Shown: positions 36,001 to 48,485 of the stretch, one piece after another
Numbering within the stretch: the stretch's first letter is position 1
Layout of the letters: every line of letters starts with the position of its first letter
Assembly: GCA_013398295.1 (NCBI GenBank)
Contig: VZSF01011264.1
Coordinates: 186,001-250,000, forward strand
From: Chionis minor
Taxonomy: Eukaryota; Chordata; Aves; Charadriiformes; Chionididae
Length of the DNA stretch: 64,000 nt
Direction of reading: 5' to 3'
The notes under the pieces: model-generated
What the model saw: only the letters and a program-made list of their open reading frames with translations
Databases searched by the model: none
What the model was told of the DNA's origin: nothing
Position numbers and translations under genes: made by a program

Positions 36001-36511
36001 TATTATTAATATTAGAATTGATAGCGGAGCTATAGTGATTCCTGTAAGATGTCTTCATTTTCATGGCAACAGAGTTCTTGCGGTCAACCTTGACTCCAAT
36101 ATACCTTCTTTTCTCCTCATTGTATCATCTGTGAATAGCCACAATCTCCAAAATAAAAAGCAGCAATCCCCCATTAAGTTACCTAAGCAATAAACTTGGC
36201 GGCTGGTACATCTCAGCCTGTGAGCTTGTTTTTGTACTGTCTAGCACTGAACGGTCACTTTTTGGTCATATTAGTAATTCTCAACAGTGGTAGCTCAGAT
36301 GTAACATAGATGCTGGTCTTCACAGGCAAAATTTGCTTTATTGTCTAGAGGAAACTCTCATGTATCAGGCAAAGATAGATGCTGCATGTCACTGGGTTTC
36401 ATATTGTCGTTCACATTTAGAAGAGGGGATGGAAAACAGAAATGAGTTTTATGTGTGGATTTAAGGATTGAAGTATCTATCTAGACATTTCCAGAATGAC
36501 ACAACATGGAG

Positions 36512-36534
36512 GGGGGGGGAAGACTTCCCCCCCC
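36512..36534. repeat. G8/C8 foldback palindrome
   Basis: GGGGGGGGAAG, a single A, then CTTCCCCCCCC: an 11-bp perfect stem with a one-base centre. Such a G-run facing a C-run can form a cruciform, hairpin or triplex-like structure and is prone to replication errors. Confidence 0.95.
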
Positions 36535-39500
36535 GTCCAACCCTCCTCTGCTACACTAGATAATTCTGTGTGACTTCAGAAAATTCTTTATTTCCACCAG
36601 CTGTTTATATGCAGGAAAAGCAACTTGCACTGGAACTTTTTTCTTCCCAACTTTTCATTAAACGTGCACAATAATGGACTATTTACACTTTATTTTTAAT
36701 AGCTACAGCAAAAGATTATTCTGCTCTGCACACCCAAGAGTGCACAATAAAATAACTGTTTGGCAGGGGGAAAATGCCCTGTTGTCTTGCAGTACCAGTT
36801 GGTATTATGGAGGTTTGTTTGGTGTCTTATTTATAGTAGATGGCAATTGGAAATGTGATACAAAACAAACACCAATGTTCCCGTAGCTTAACCATGCATC
36901 AGATTTTTACTTTGACAGTTATTTTTATTTTAAGCATCTTTTATCATGACCTGAAAAATTACAACAGTGAAGGGACAGTCAATCTGCTGAGGTCTCAGCA
37001 TCCGCGTTCTTAAAAGGAGGATAATGTTCCATGTCGCACCCTCCAGGAATGCTCCCAGGCAGATCCGTATTTATGCTGATGCTCCTTTACGCTACCCGTA
37101 GAGACAGTTTATTCCAGTCATGAGACCTCCTCTTGCTGCTAGTGAGAATCCTGTGTATAGAGAGTTTATAAACTTTGGTTCTCTGTTGATTTTTTTTTTT
37201 TTTTTTTTTGTACTGCATGTGAAAAGCACTTCCTTCGGTATTTAAAAATCTGGTTTCCTTTAAAGAGAATGGGACATAGGTATGAAACCCCTGCAGACTG
37301 CTTCCAGTGATCTTTCCCATCATTTTGGCTCTGGCTGACCTTTGGCTGGGCTCCTCTTTGTGCATGCAGGTATGGGATGTGTCCAGTTGTATACGGAGGG
37401 TTTATGCTTTAATACCGTCCACTCTTCCTCTCCAGCAGCAAAGAATTCAGTGGAATTTTTTTTTTGCAGGGATACAAAAACGCACAGAAAGCACAGTTTT
37501 TTAAAAGTCTAGCTCAGTGGTAAATCCTACTAAGGCGAATAGTTTGTAGAGACATGGTATCCAAGTATTTCTAGTCAGTTTTCAAATAAAATCCTAATTG
37601 TTTTTTTCTGTTTTTGTCTAGTGTGTCTCCTACCTTCGTGCATTACTAAGCAATAAACGTTTCTTGGCCAGTGAGCGTACTGGGTCTTTGTTGTGTGCAT
37701 TTGCAGCATGTGTGAGGGAAGCTGCCTTTTGGGAGAAAAAATAAAAAAAAACTCATTAAGGCAATGGAGAAAAAAAATTAATCATGTCATTACTCTTTTA
37801 GCTTGTGGTTGGGGCAAACTGTTGTCTCCTTGGTTTAAAATCAGATGATTTATACCCAAAAGGTGCATGTGAGCTTTTCCAGTAATTCTAAATGTTTTCA
37901 GAAATGCCTTTGGATAAAATGAAGAAAGTGACTCTCTCCAAGGGCTCTTTTGTTTTGGGGATTTTTTTTGGCTTATGTATGTTTAAGAATGAGCCACAGC
38001 CCCAGTCTGGCATCGGGGGCTCCCAGGACCCCTTGCCTGGGACGTGCTTCATCCTCTGGGCTGCCTGGTGCGGCCGGACACCATCTCCCACGTCCTTCCC
38101 ACCTGCAGTCGGGTGGATGTGCGTGGATACTGAAGTGCCCTCCCAGGATCTCTCTGGAAGGCGATGGGCTGAGGCAGGAGATTTTGATCACTTTATGTTT
38201 TGAACTTAAGTGTCCTTCTGAAGCTAGGTCACACGATCAGCTTTGTTTTCCGAGTTCAAATTTACACACGCGTGCACACAAAAAAACCCGACAGCCTGCA
38301 GCTTTTCAAAGAGATGGAGAATATCATATTCCCTGTCAACGCCAGGTACTGCCTAGGTGGTAAATCAGGGACTTTTTCTGGGGGAATAAAAAAAAAAAAG
38401 CAAGCTGCCTTCCTGGAGATACCTTTCAACGATAGATGCCGTAAGCCTGTTGCAAACCCCGTAAAACTTTCACAGCACAGGTGAAAACAAGTTCCTGTAT
38501 CTGGAATACAACCAATATTGTAATTACAGCTTTTTTTACTAACCGATGGCCCATTTTGGGTTTTATTTTTATTTCCCCCCCCTAGAAACGGCGGCGCTAA
38601 GCGGCGAGGAGAGGGGGCAGAGGGGCTGTCTGTGCCCCTCTGCTCTGCGAGCTGCTGCCCGTCCAGCAGAGTGGGTGGCAGTTCTGCGCCCCCTCCCGGA
38701 CTGACCCCCTCTCCCTGCAGAGCCTGAACCTCCGCTGGGCATGGATTTTCATCTGCAGGGGGCAGCCAGTAAGTTTGGATTTGAGTACAGGCTTGGACAC
38801 GGGTTTAAAATACCATAGGTACATACTGGTGCGACTGGACCATCTCGGTGTCCTTGGAAATTCAGAAACAGATGTTGTTTTTGAAAACTCACCTCCTCTG
38901 TTCCAGGTCAGTAAATAGGATGTTCACTGTGCCTGGATATACACCTAGCGAGGAGGATGGTGTTTAATCTTAGAGGCCTGAGTATTTTCTTGGATGTGGG
39001 AAAGGTGACAGTGTGTTTGAACCAACATTGAGTATCTGAAATTCTTCCTCAAGCCATAAATATTCAGTGATCTGGCTGAAGCGCTATTTATTTGCCATAC
39101 GCTTTGAGTCTGTCTCTATTTGAAGAGAAATTCTTTCCAATCTTTTTCCTGGTCAGTTGTTGGATGGAGGCTGGGTCCGCTTTCAAAGCACTTGTCTTTC
39201 ATACGCATCAGGTTTCCCTGAGGTGAAAGGGAAACCTTAGATGTTACTCCTGTAAATAAATGTTTACATAATACATTGCACTGAACTTCTCACCATTGCA
39301 TGTCTAAGAAAAAAAAGGTCACTTTTGACATCAGTAACCTTTAGAGAACGATGCGTTTGCCACACAGGTAAAGAAAGTTACTGCACACAGCACATTCCCT
39401 TCACTAGATCAAGAAGGTAGGAGAGGTCAAACGTTGTTGCTTACATCTCCCAAGGCTTGGTCTTTTAAGCTTTAAAGGCAAGATTTGGTTTTAAGGCATG

Positions 39501-40044
39501 GGTCCAGTAATGAGCACATGCCAAATTTTGCTCATGTGACTAATTCCCTTGAATTCCCTGGCACTGGTCGCTTATGGAGAGCTGAGTCTATAATGTATGT
39601 CTGTGTGGGGTCAGGACCTCAACTCTTCATTTTTCAATGAGAAACTTCCTATAAAGCTTTCATGGTCACAAAGGAGAGTGGGTTTGGATTTGAAACCAGT
39701 TAAGTATCTATCTCTTAGTTTTACTGCGTTTGTGTCGAAACACTTGCCCAGCACCAAACATAAAAATATTACCTTTCTGTAAGTCAGCCCTAAAACTGCT
39801 GTTTTGTCAATAGTTTAAGGATTTCTCCCTGAACTTAATCCAGCAGATGTGTAGCAGAAGAGGGAGCTCGGTGTTCTCTGGTGGAATCCATCCTGGGTGG
39901 CAGAACATCATCCAGGTGTGCTGGGATTGCTGGGGCTGGGAGCAGCCCATGGACAAGTCGTCAGCTCACCCCCTCTGTCCTGTAGGGAATCGCTGGCAGC
40001 CCTGAACGCTGTGTTGTGGGAAGCAGCGGAGCAGGAGATCCCGA

Positions 40045-40092
40045 TGATAAATGGATTTTTGCTGCCTGGTGATAAATGGATTTTTGCTGCCT
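40045..40092 (+). repeat. 25-bp tandem duplication
   Basis: 'tgataaatggatttttgctg' plus 'cctgg' occurs at 40045-40069 and again from 40070 to 40092 with no mismatch. Not coding. Confidence 0.95.
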
Positions 40093-40619
40093 TTGTTTTT
40101 GAAATGTTCGTAAAACCTGTAGGTTGTCAGAGACTGAAAAAAGTAGTAGCTATGATGCCACAGTCTCCTGCCTTTATATAATTTCTTGATCTTTGTCCAA
40201 AGATAATACAGAATTAATAGTATGAATGATTAGCCCCACGTACGCCTGTGACAGTACCTGATGGCTTTTAACGCGCAGTGCTTTTTTGGATGCCTGCTTC
40301 CCTCTTCACTTCCCTGTCCATCTCTCCTGTTCCTCCCCCACAATTTAGAGGGAAAAAAAAGTTCTTTAAATAGCAAACTCTTTGCTTTTGTGATCTGCCG
40401 GGCAGCCTTCCTAGCATGGCCCGGGTTACCACAAGAGCGATCGTGAAACCTTGTTCAGAGCTATCAGGTTGGGCAGGGTTTCTTTGTGGGCATTATTTCA
40501 CATATTTTTTATTACTTTTTCCTCTCCCCCTTCCTNATTGCCATCGAGTTGTCTTGCGTGTTCCTGGTGCGTCCCTTGTAATATTAATGAGCCCTCCCAG
40601 GGCACACAGTGCTTTCTTT

Positions 40620-41350
40620 GTTCGTATAGAAGCCGACGGGGAGGGGGAGCGACACGCACAGAGCTGGTTTTACGCCGCCTGCGAACGCGCCGGAGAGCCG
40701 AGACGCGGCCACGAGCTGCAGGAGCTGTCGGCACCTCGTCCCCCTCCCCGGCACACGCGTACGGACGAACCCCCCGACGGTGGAACGTGCCAGGGCCTTT
40801 ATTTTCGCGGTGACATGGAGCGCAGGGGTGGGCGCTGGGATTGGTGGCAGCGGATGGCGGCTCCAGGTGGCACGCGCTGACAGCTGGGTCACATGATGGC
40901 TGTCAGCGCTGGCTTTTCCACCCCTCTGCCTCCGCGCTCCCGCGCTCCCGCACAGGCATCCCGTCGCTTCCAGGAATGTGAAAGGCTGGGGGTGCAGGCT
41001 GGAAGGAGGCCGCCTCGCTTTGCCCCCCTCGTCTCGCCCCGGCGGGCCGAATTCCCGACGGTGGCGGCTGCTGGAGGTGCGGGAGGGCAGCCACAGTTGC
41101 CAGGGGACTTGGGTCATGAGACTCAACTCCGCTCGCGTTCGCTAGAGGAGGAGGAGGATAGATGGGACTGACATGTACGCTCCGGCGGCTGCCAAAGCGG
41201 CGCTTGGCTTCCCGATGAATTAGATTGATCTCCTCTGCAGCAGCACGCTGGAAGAGACGCGGGAGTGGGGAAGACGGGTGATATTTACTTGCGGAGAAAT
41301 CCCGGGCTGTGCAACGGAATGGAGGGGCAGGATTTGGGTTATGAAACTCC
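40620..41350. promoter_or_regulatory. CpG island inside probable FNIP1 intron 1
   Basis: Sequence from about 40620 to 41350 is strikingly richer in GC and CpG than its AT-rich surroundings (for example 'gcgaacgcgccggagagccg' at 40681). It contains an M-box-type TCACATGA at 40889-40896, close to the MiT/TFE consensus. A single N lies just outside at 40536. It could be an internal promoter of FNIP1 or of an unannotated RNA. The canonical FNIP1 exon 1 (MAPTLFQKLF) was searched for by eye here and not found. Confidence 0.55.
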
Positions 41351-41633
41351 AGGGCAGCGCGAACGCAGCCTGGTGCAAACGCCTATATTGCGCTTCAGCG
41401 AACTGCTTTCTTTAAGGTGGTTTTTGTGATCCTGTTGCTAGGATTAAGCCTTTTGCATTGCAGCATGGAGAGTCTTTTGTTTGAGTTAAATTCAGACCTC
41501 TTGATATGTCACCTGACAGTCTTGTGGTTTTGGATGAATATGGCTCATTGCTATTATTAACCTGAGTTGGCAGCCGGGCACAACAGGAGTTTATAGGGAT
41601 TTTGAAAAGTGGAACTGCTCGGAGGACAAAGAT

Positions 41634-41644
41634 GCTTCCCAGGT
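41634..41644 (+). other. Candidate alternative FNIP1 first coding exon end (MLP-S)
   Basis: ATGCTTCCCAG followed by a good donor GTACGG at 41645, about 300 bases downstream of the CpG island. The ATG has A at -3. The exon would end with AG, and FNIP1 exon 2 begins with C TGG, so splicing gives MLPS-WPLPEF in the correct frame, replacing the usual N-terminus of about 30 residues. Phase agreement alone has a one-in-three chance. Confidence 0.25.
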
Positions 41645-44600
41645 ACGGTCACTGCACTCTTCTTGAGATTATTTTAATTATTTGAAAGCTTAATATTTTC
41701 ACTGTGATGAAAGTATTTCTCTTCCAGAAACGTGACGCTTTTAGAGTTTTGTTTTATGATTCTGACAGTCCTATGTTAAATGGCACTAATGTATTTTTTT
41801 CCCTGAATTGGTTCTATCCGTTACAATTTTGCAAAGGGAAGTGCAGTCTAGTTGAATAATGTAAAACGTTGTGTTCGGTGCTAGTGAATTTAACTGAAAG
41901 GAACTGTGTCTGGTTTGTGTGTGGTTTTTTTATTAAAACAGGTATTTCCAAAGCGCACAGAGCTTGTGTGTGTATGTGTATGTGCATATGTTTGCATGTA
42001 TATATGTGCTTAAGTCAGCTAAAAGCTGAACAGGTACTTTTTGAAAGGACATACATGAAGTAGTCCCAAAAATATTTTATGAAATTGCTGATACTAATTG
42101 CAAATTCTGAAGCCGTGTGAATTGCAGAGTTACTCAACATGCTACACGCCTTTAACAAAACCTCCCAACCTACTTCTTTTCAATATCGCACTCCAGATGA
42201 TGATTAATGTGTTGACTAGACTGCATCTAACCTGTATATATGATGTCTTTTTGCTTGTGGAAAGGCATCTGGCTCATGTATTGGATTTTAGAGTATAAAT
42301 TAGCTGCCTTAATGAGAGCCGAGTGACTCGGTAGAAGGGAGAAAAAAATGAAAACAACAAACTAAAGTCAGCTTCATATACAGTTAAAGAATTGGACAGA
42401 GCCAAGGACCCTGGAAGCCAATTGAAGTTTAGGTCCAAGTTTATTATACCGAGTGTGAAATATCTGGCTGAGTGAGTCTGTGCCTAGTGTACAACGTGTG
42501 CTGAGTAGAAGCAGCAGAAGTTTCCTGGAGCTCACGCAGTGCAGCTATTCAAGGTGAGGATTGCTAAGCTGGTAGCCGAATGAGACAGATTTACAGATGT
42601 AGCATGGGGCTGACCTCTACGCTGCTGCAGTGCCTGGGGACGGGTCGCCCTCCTTCAAGAAATTAAAAAGGGGAGGGTTGGATTTTTTTAAAAAAAGAAA
42701 CGTTATTTCCTTGTGATGAACCTTAAAACTGCAACTGCTACAAGCAGCCACCCATCCCAAGTGGTTGTCCCTGAGACGATCCACCGTCTGTCAGTTCTTC
42801 CGAGCTCCCCGGAGCACAGGTCCTTTGACTTTTGTGAAACCCCAGCTGAGGTCGAAGTGATGGAGGGCAGCGTCGCCCCAAGGGCTGGGTAAACTCCTTC
42901 GCAGTCCCTCGTCGTGGGCTCCCTCTGTGGCCTTGGTCAAGTTACAAACGCTGGTTTTCTTTGCAGAATCAGCAGGCATTCACCACAACAGTCACACAAC
43001 CCTGAACTGACCTCAACTCTTGTAAAGACAATTATCTTGCAAAATTTTTGCTAAGTATAGGCCCCGTGGTTTCTCTGCTTCAGGGATCTTCTTCCTCCTC
43101 ACAGCCTTATGGTCATGTTATGTCACCAGCATTTAAATGGAATCTCTCACTGAAAAATGCCAGCTTTGCAAATCAGCAGTCTGGATCATCCTTATCACGG
43201 GAATCCTGATGAAGTTCTTCGGCACTTCAGGTGTTGTTATTAAAAAAATAGCGAACCTGCCCGTGCCTCTTAAAAAAAGGTCTGCTAACGGATGTTCTTC
43301 CAAAGCATCATTAACATGCCATGCATGGCTGTTTTCATTGCTTCCAAATCACTTGTGCTCTTTCAGAAAGGCCTACATGGCTGTCTTTGTACAATAATGG
43401 CCAAATAATAAGTGAATTATTGAATTGGAGTAAGAAGGTATTAAAACGCATAGAGTACGCTCCCCGTGTGTCCTATATACTCAACTTTTGCTGTATCTTC
43501 TTAAAGCCAAAAGAAAAAAATCCAGTAACAGATAATGGGAATGCGTAGAGGAATTTGGGCAGGAGAAGGGAAGGAGTTGGAAACAGCATCTCAGTGGGAG
43601 GTGCGAGGGGTATGGTGTGTGAGGGTCGGACTAGGCAAGGGCCATTTGCCTTCTGCTCCTGGTCACCTTGCCTACAACAAAGCAGGAGCCTGAATACTAC
43701 TAGGTTCATATGTAGAGGTGAGCGTGCTTTGATGTGAGCGTGCATCTCTGTGGAACGTGGGGATAACCTGCATCTGAAATATCCTGATACACCCAGTGGA
43801 AAAGTCTCATGTTTGCAATGTAAGTTCTCCAAGAAAGGGACAGTCTTTCTGTTCAATGCTTGTGTAGAAGCTACCTGGGTCTAAGCACCGCCGTAACAAC
43901 AACAGGACACGAAGAGGACCAGGAGGAGTTTGGAGATAAGCCCTGGGGATGCCGATACCTCTGTTGTCATGCTCATCGTAGACATTTCTCCCATGTGGAG
44001 CCCCCTGAGGAGGGCATGGGGCAAGGTGGACCTGCCGTCTGCTCTCCCCTGGCTGTTCCTGTCAGCCTTTTAAAAAGGTGCTAACATGAAAAACACGCAG
44101 AACAGATAAGCTAGCATAAACTATAAATATCATTTGCGTAGATGCATTTAAAAATAGTTGGAAGTGATTCACCACCAGGCAGTTTTTATAACTGTGGGTA
44201 ACATGATGTAGGAAAACAATAGTTTGATGGATAGTTTCAACTTACTTTTTCAATGATTACTCATATTCTGGTTCAGAGCGACTTTACTTTTTAGCAAGCT
44301 GTTTTACAGTTCCTACCTGCTTGGTACCTTGATCAGTTTGCTTCAGTTGAAGCAAAGTCTTTAAGACTTCTAAAATATCTGTGTTAATTATTAAAAAGTA
44401 ATTGGAAACTACCTAAGCTGTGTTAGTATGAAATTGTTTTAAAAGTAAAGTCTCACGCTGGAGGAAAACAGTATTGAAGTAAACGCTGCATGTGATGAGG
44501 AAGTGCTGTTCATGGTGTAGTGGAAACGAGGAGGGAGGAATGTACTCACTTTCAATTACAGGGGAAAATTCTGTATTTTAATGGTGGAGTGATAACGAAG

Positions 44601-45075
44601 GATTTCTGTGTCTGTTGTTTCATCTATTAAAACTTGCAGCGAGTGTAATAATACCAATTGAAAGGCATTCGGTTGCCTCTTGCTGAGAAACGCCTGTGGC
44701 AGTAATAACCTCCAAGAGTTAGATAAAGGAGAAAATCCCTCCTTGGAGAGAATTTGGAGGTCTGGACTGCCATGCAACTCGCAGTAGAGATGTCAGGAAG
44801 CACGTAAGGGATCTGTAAATGTAAACTACAAATAATACTCCTGGTAGTTGAATGTGAAAAGGGCAGGAGAACAAAACGGGTGAAAGAGGGAGAAGAGCTG
44901 AACAGTAGCGGGGCTTAAGCGTGAACATGCATTAAAATGTCATTTTTCCGGCCTTGATTTCATTATTATTACTGTATAATAATTTCATCATTTTTCATGT
45001 GGAAGTTTGCCTTTCAGTCCCAAATACTTCCTTTCCCTTTGTGCTTTCCACCTGCGTTAGCATCTGGGGGAGGAA

Positions 45076-45122
45076 GTGGACCAGGTGACCTCCAGAGGTC
45101 CCTTCCAACCTCAACCAGTCTG
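45076..45122 (+). mobile_element. CR1 LINE 3' end fragment
   Basis: 'ggaccaggtgacctccagag' followed by 'gtcccttccaacctcaacca' is the CR1 3' terminal motif in + orientation, truncated to about 47 bases. Confidence 0.85.
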
Positions 45123-48100
45123 AGAGATCTGGTTTTATGGGATTTGTTTCTGAAGTATCCCACACAGCGTTTATACATCAATGATTTCTACTCCATCCTA
45201 TTCATATAGGTATTTCCGAACATCTCGTTCTAGAGGAATTACTGTTTGGGTAGTGGAAGTCTCCACAGGACTGGTGTCCTGCTCAGAAACAATTTGTTTT
45301 TCACTACTTCTTCTCTTGCCTGACATGCGAGCTCACAGCACTAACCGTGGCAAAGTCACTGGTGAAAAGATTGTTGGGGTTTTCTCCATGATGGTTTTTG
45401 TTTGTTTGTCCTAGGTTTGTTTTTGTTTTTTCTTTAAACATAATCAGTTTCAAGAAAAGATCAAAGAGTGGTAGAGAGGTCACGCAGGAAAAAGGCCTCA
45501 TTAAGAGAACCGTCATTTCCAAACAGCGTGGGAGATGGAGACTCACCTTTCATTAACATTGCTAGAACATTTGATTCCACGTCTCCTGGTTTTCCTGTAA
45601 GAATCTCAAGGAAACATCAGTTAAATGTCAAAGTTAGTTTCCATTTATAAACAGAACTAATTATATTCAGAAGATCTAGGTCAGTTTTCATCGGGCTGAA
45701 GAGCGGGACTGGAGTATCGCCTTGTTACCTTTGTTCTGAGAACGTGCCCTGCGTATTGCACGCAGGAATTTGTACGTTTCTGGGATAATCTATCCAGATA
45801 TCGAGCTTAACGGTACTTTAAAGCTGCTAACAACAACAGCAAAGCTGCTCCGCGTCCCGCTTCCTCCAGAAAAATGCGCCTGGCTGGGAGGCGCTGGGGG
45901 TGAGTCGGAGGTGCCAGCCTGCCTCTGTTTACTGTCTGTCTAAATGAACTTTCCCCCAGCTCTCTTAAAGTTTCTTCTGGTTTGGGAAGTGGCCCGCTAT
46001 TGCCAGGGAATGTTTTTGCAAGGCTGAAATGTGCTTAAGGACTCTTATTATGTAACAGAGATAACGCTTATTCCGAATTATCACAAATTATCATGGATAA
46101 TATCTACTAAATGCTTGTCTAGACAAAGTTAAAATGTCATGTGAAGAAGCTGAGAAGTAAACAAGCTCTTGTTACTTTGATCAAATATGTTTCCGAATAC
46201 AGCAAGGGTTTTATATTTAGCTTTCTCTCCTCTTAGTGTGTAATCTGCTTTTGGAGCTTTTTATAAGTAGACTTTCCTAAGATCTGGAACAGCTACTGCC
46301 CTTCTTTGCCAGTAATTTCAAAGTCAAATATCAAAAGTAGTAGGTAATGGAAGACACGCTTTTGTCTGAGTGTGAAGGAAATTCAAATGCATTGGAAGGG
46401 TGGAGCAAGTGATAGCACCTTTTTGGCGAGCAATTCCTTGTTACTGTCACATACTGTTGCTTTATAGGAACCACAGTGGCCTGTCTGGAAACAAGGTGAG
46501 CTTCCAGACGTCCACTGATTTCCTTTAAGCGTAAGGAGATCATAGAATCAATCTATGGCTCTCTGGATTTTGTCTTCTTCCATCTTCTGCAATGCAAGAT
46601 GGGGCTCGTTAGCAGCGCCCCCGGTAAATGGGAGCTCTGCTCCGGGTTTGTCGCTGCGCTGGGTTTCTGGTGCAGAACTGGCCGAGTTGGCAGCCCGCGG
46701 GGCCTCTGGTCATGCCCCTCTGTGGACGGTGCTTGGCTTTGGGTGCCCAAACAGAGAGGGCACGTGGCTCTTTGCCCCCAAACCTAGACATCGAGATATT
46801 TCAGTTTTGAGTTGCTCAAGCTTTTCTCTTGTAATAAGTTGCTTTTGACATTTGTTGCACACTATCTTCTCTGCAGCTTCTGTTTTTCTCTCCTGTTGCT
46901 AAATGGTGGGGCTGAGCAGATTAGGAAATTGATTTCCTCTCTCAAGAGACCGAGTAACTGTATGTCTTGGTGCTTGGTTTCACCTCCCCGGGACTACACT
47001 AGCTGTAAAGCCTGTGAATCTGCACTGGACAGTCTTAAAAACCTTGGATAGGCACCCGCGGCTTTGGTGATCAAGTTGGTTCTCTGCTGTGGGCTATTGC
47101 AGAAGTTGGTCACAAATCATCATTAGTGTATTGATCACATAAAGCGTGGGCGTAGGGAAGGAGACCTTTGGTTGGTGAGTTAGAGGGACAGAAGAGAGGA
47201 AAATGTACCATAGTCTTGGAGTCTAGCATGCCAGGCTTACTTTAATCCATATCATCGCTTACGGGCGTCTTTTTTTTCTGAAATAAATGTACAGCTGCTT
47301 CTTGTAAACCGGGAGCCTGTGTCCTTCACTGATGGCTGGAAAGTTCCAGGGCCTCGTTTCTCATTTCTGGGGGTTTCATGCTAATGCCGTTTGCCTAAAA
47401 GCCAAGGATAAGGAAGATAGAATTTCACTTGATCTAGGAAATGGCTTGTAACTAGCTGAAAGATGATTCCTGTGGGTTTCATGGATAGAGCAGGCATCTT
47501 GTTTCCTATCTTCCAAGAACTGAGAAGATCCTTTCCTTGTTGTTGACTGCAAAATCAGTTTGGGAATAGGTGTGTTAGAAGGGGCCTGCTGGGTCTGTTG
47601 CGCTGACCCACGCAGCAGCATGGCCTTGGATCACAGTGGCTTAGGTGGAGATTATTTCCAAGTCTGAATGTAGCGAGGACCAATCTACACGTGGCGCTCT
47701 TCCCCAGCGTCAAAGCGTATACATGAGTATGAGTGTTGGAGTGATAATGCTGCAGTTAGCTCTGTACACGTGCTACTACAGTGGCTGTGAACCCTGAAGA
47801 AGTGTAGGAAAGGTACTTTGCATTTTTGCATCTGTGGAGTTCAGTGCTTTGCCAACCCATGAGGCTGAAAACCTGTGACTGCAAATGCAGAAATTCATGA
47901 CTTGAGGCCAGTGTGAACACACACCTTTTCTCTCCTTGGTTTTTCATGTGTGACTGCTTTCAAGCTAGTGCTTGCAACGATGAGGGACTCTCTTTTTGCG
48001 TGTGTCTTTAAACACAAAAGCTGAGTTCTTCTGTGACTTTTATTTCAAAAAGCTGGAACTTGAAGAAAACATTAAATATCACAGGACAGAGCGCAGGAGC

Positions 48101-48358
48101 TAGTACTGCTGCGCACATCATTGTACATGGTTGTAGTGGGTCGGTGCTGTTTATACCAGTGTAATTTGGCAAGTGCAGGGGAAAGAAAAAACAAAAGGCG
48201 TAGTTCTGGCTACAGGATCAAAGGGTTTGATGAAATGGCATTGCATTTGCTCCGCTTTATGATTTAATAAAGTTGTATATACAGATAATGTAGAAAGAAC
48301 AGTGTAATAAAGAATTGCGGTAATTGATCCTTCTGCTCTTTTATTTTTTTAATTAAAG

Positions 48359-48485
48359 CTGGCCTTTGCCCGAGTTTGACCCAAGTCAGATCCGACTGAT
48401 TGTGTATCAGGACTGCGAAAGAAGAGGACGGAATGTCTTATTTGACTCCAGCGCTAAAAGAAAAATAGAGGATGTTTCAGTCTCG
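48359..48485 (+). CDS. FNIP1: FNIP1 exon 2
   Basis: Acceptor 'ttatttttttaattaaag' and consensus donor GTGAGT. The first base completes a serine codon from exon 1; 42 codons follow, from [12 protein letters not shown] to [10 protein letters not shown]. Compared with human FNIP1, differences cluster near the end ([12 protein letters not shown] against SVKRRNEDISVS, human from memory). It opens the longin domain. Confidence 0.97.

Larger units (their letters stand above)
18929..40600 (+). other. Probable FNIP1 intron 1 (left part)
   Basis: No + strand exon was recognised between the gap and the CpG island at 40.6 kb. Bases 18929-19130 are CpG-rich and may be promoter shore. The remainder is ordinary AT-rich avian intron sequence with poly-A/T runs (26305, 31138, 33475, 37192) and a TG/TA-rich tract at 29970-30015. 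Separate entries cover tandem repeats, E-boxes and an antisense ORF. If exon 1 is elsewhere, part of this is intergenic. Confidence 0.5.
41351..48358 (+). other. Probable FNIP1 intron 1 (right part)
   Basis: AT-rich sequence between the CpG island and FNIP1 exon 2. Besides the candidate exon end at 41634-41644, a TG-rich tract at about 41965-42010 and a short CR1 end near 45.1 kb, no feature is supported. Short ORFs (for example 43473-43856) lack context. Confidence 0.6.

Noticed and set aside
40416..40880. 154-codon + strand ORF across the CpG island
   Set aside because: Includes the N at 40536, is Arg/Pro/Gly-rich as expected for random CpG-rich sequence, and has no matching splice phase.
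46534..46552. CR1 end suggested by 'atcatagaatcaatctat'
   Set aside because: Only the first dozen bases match; the following CR1 hallmark (ggttggaagagacc) is missing.
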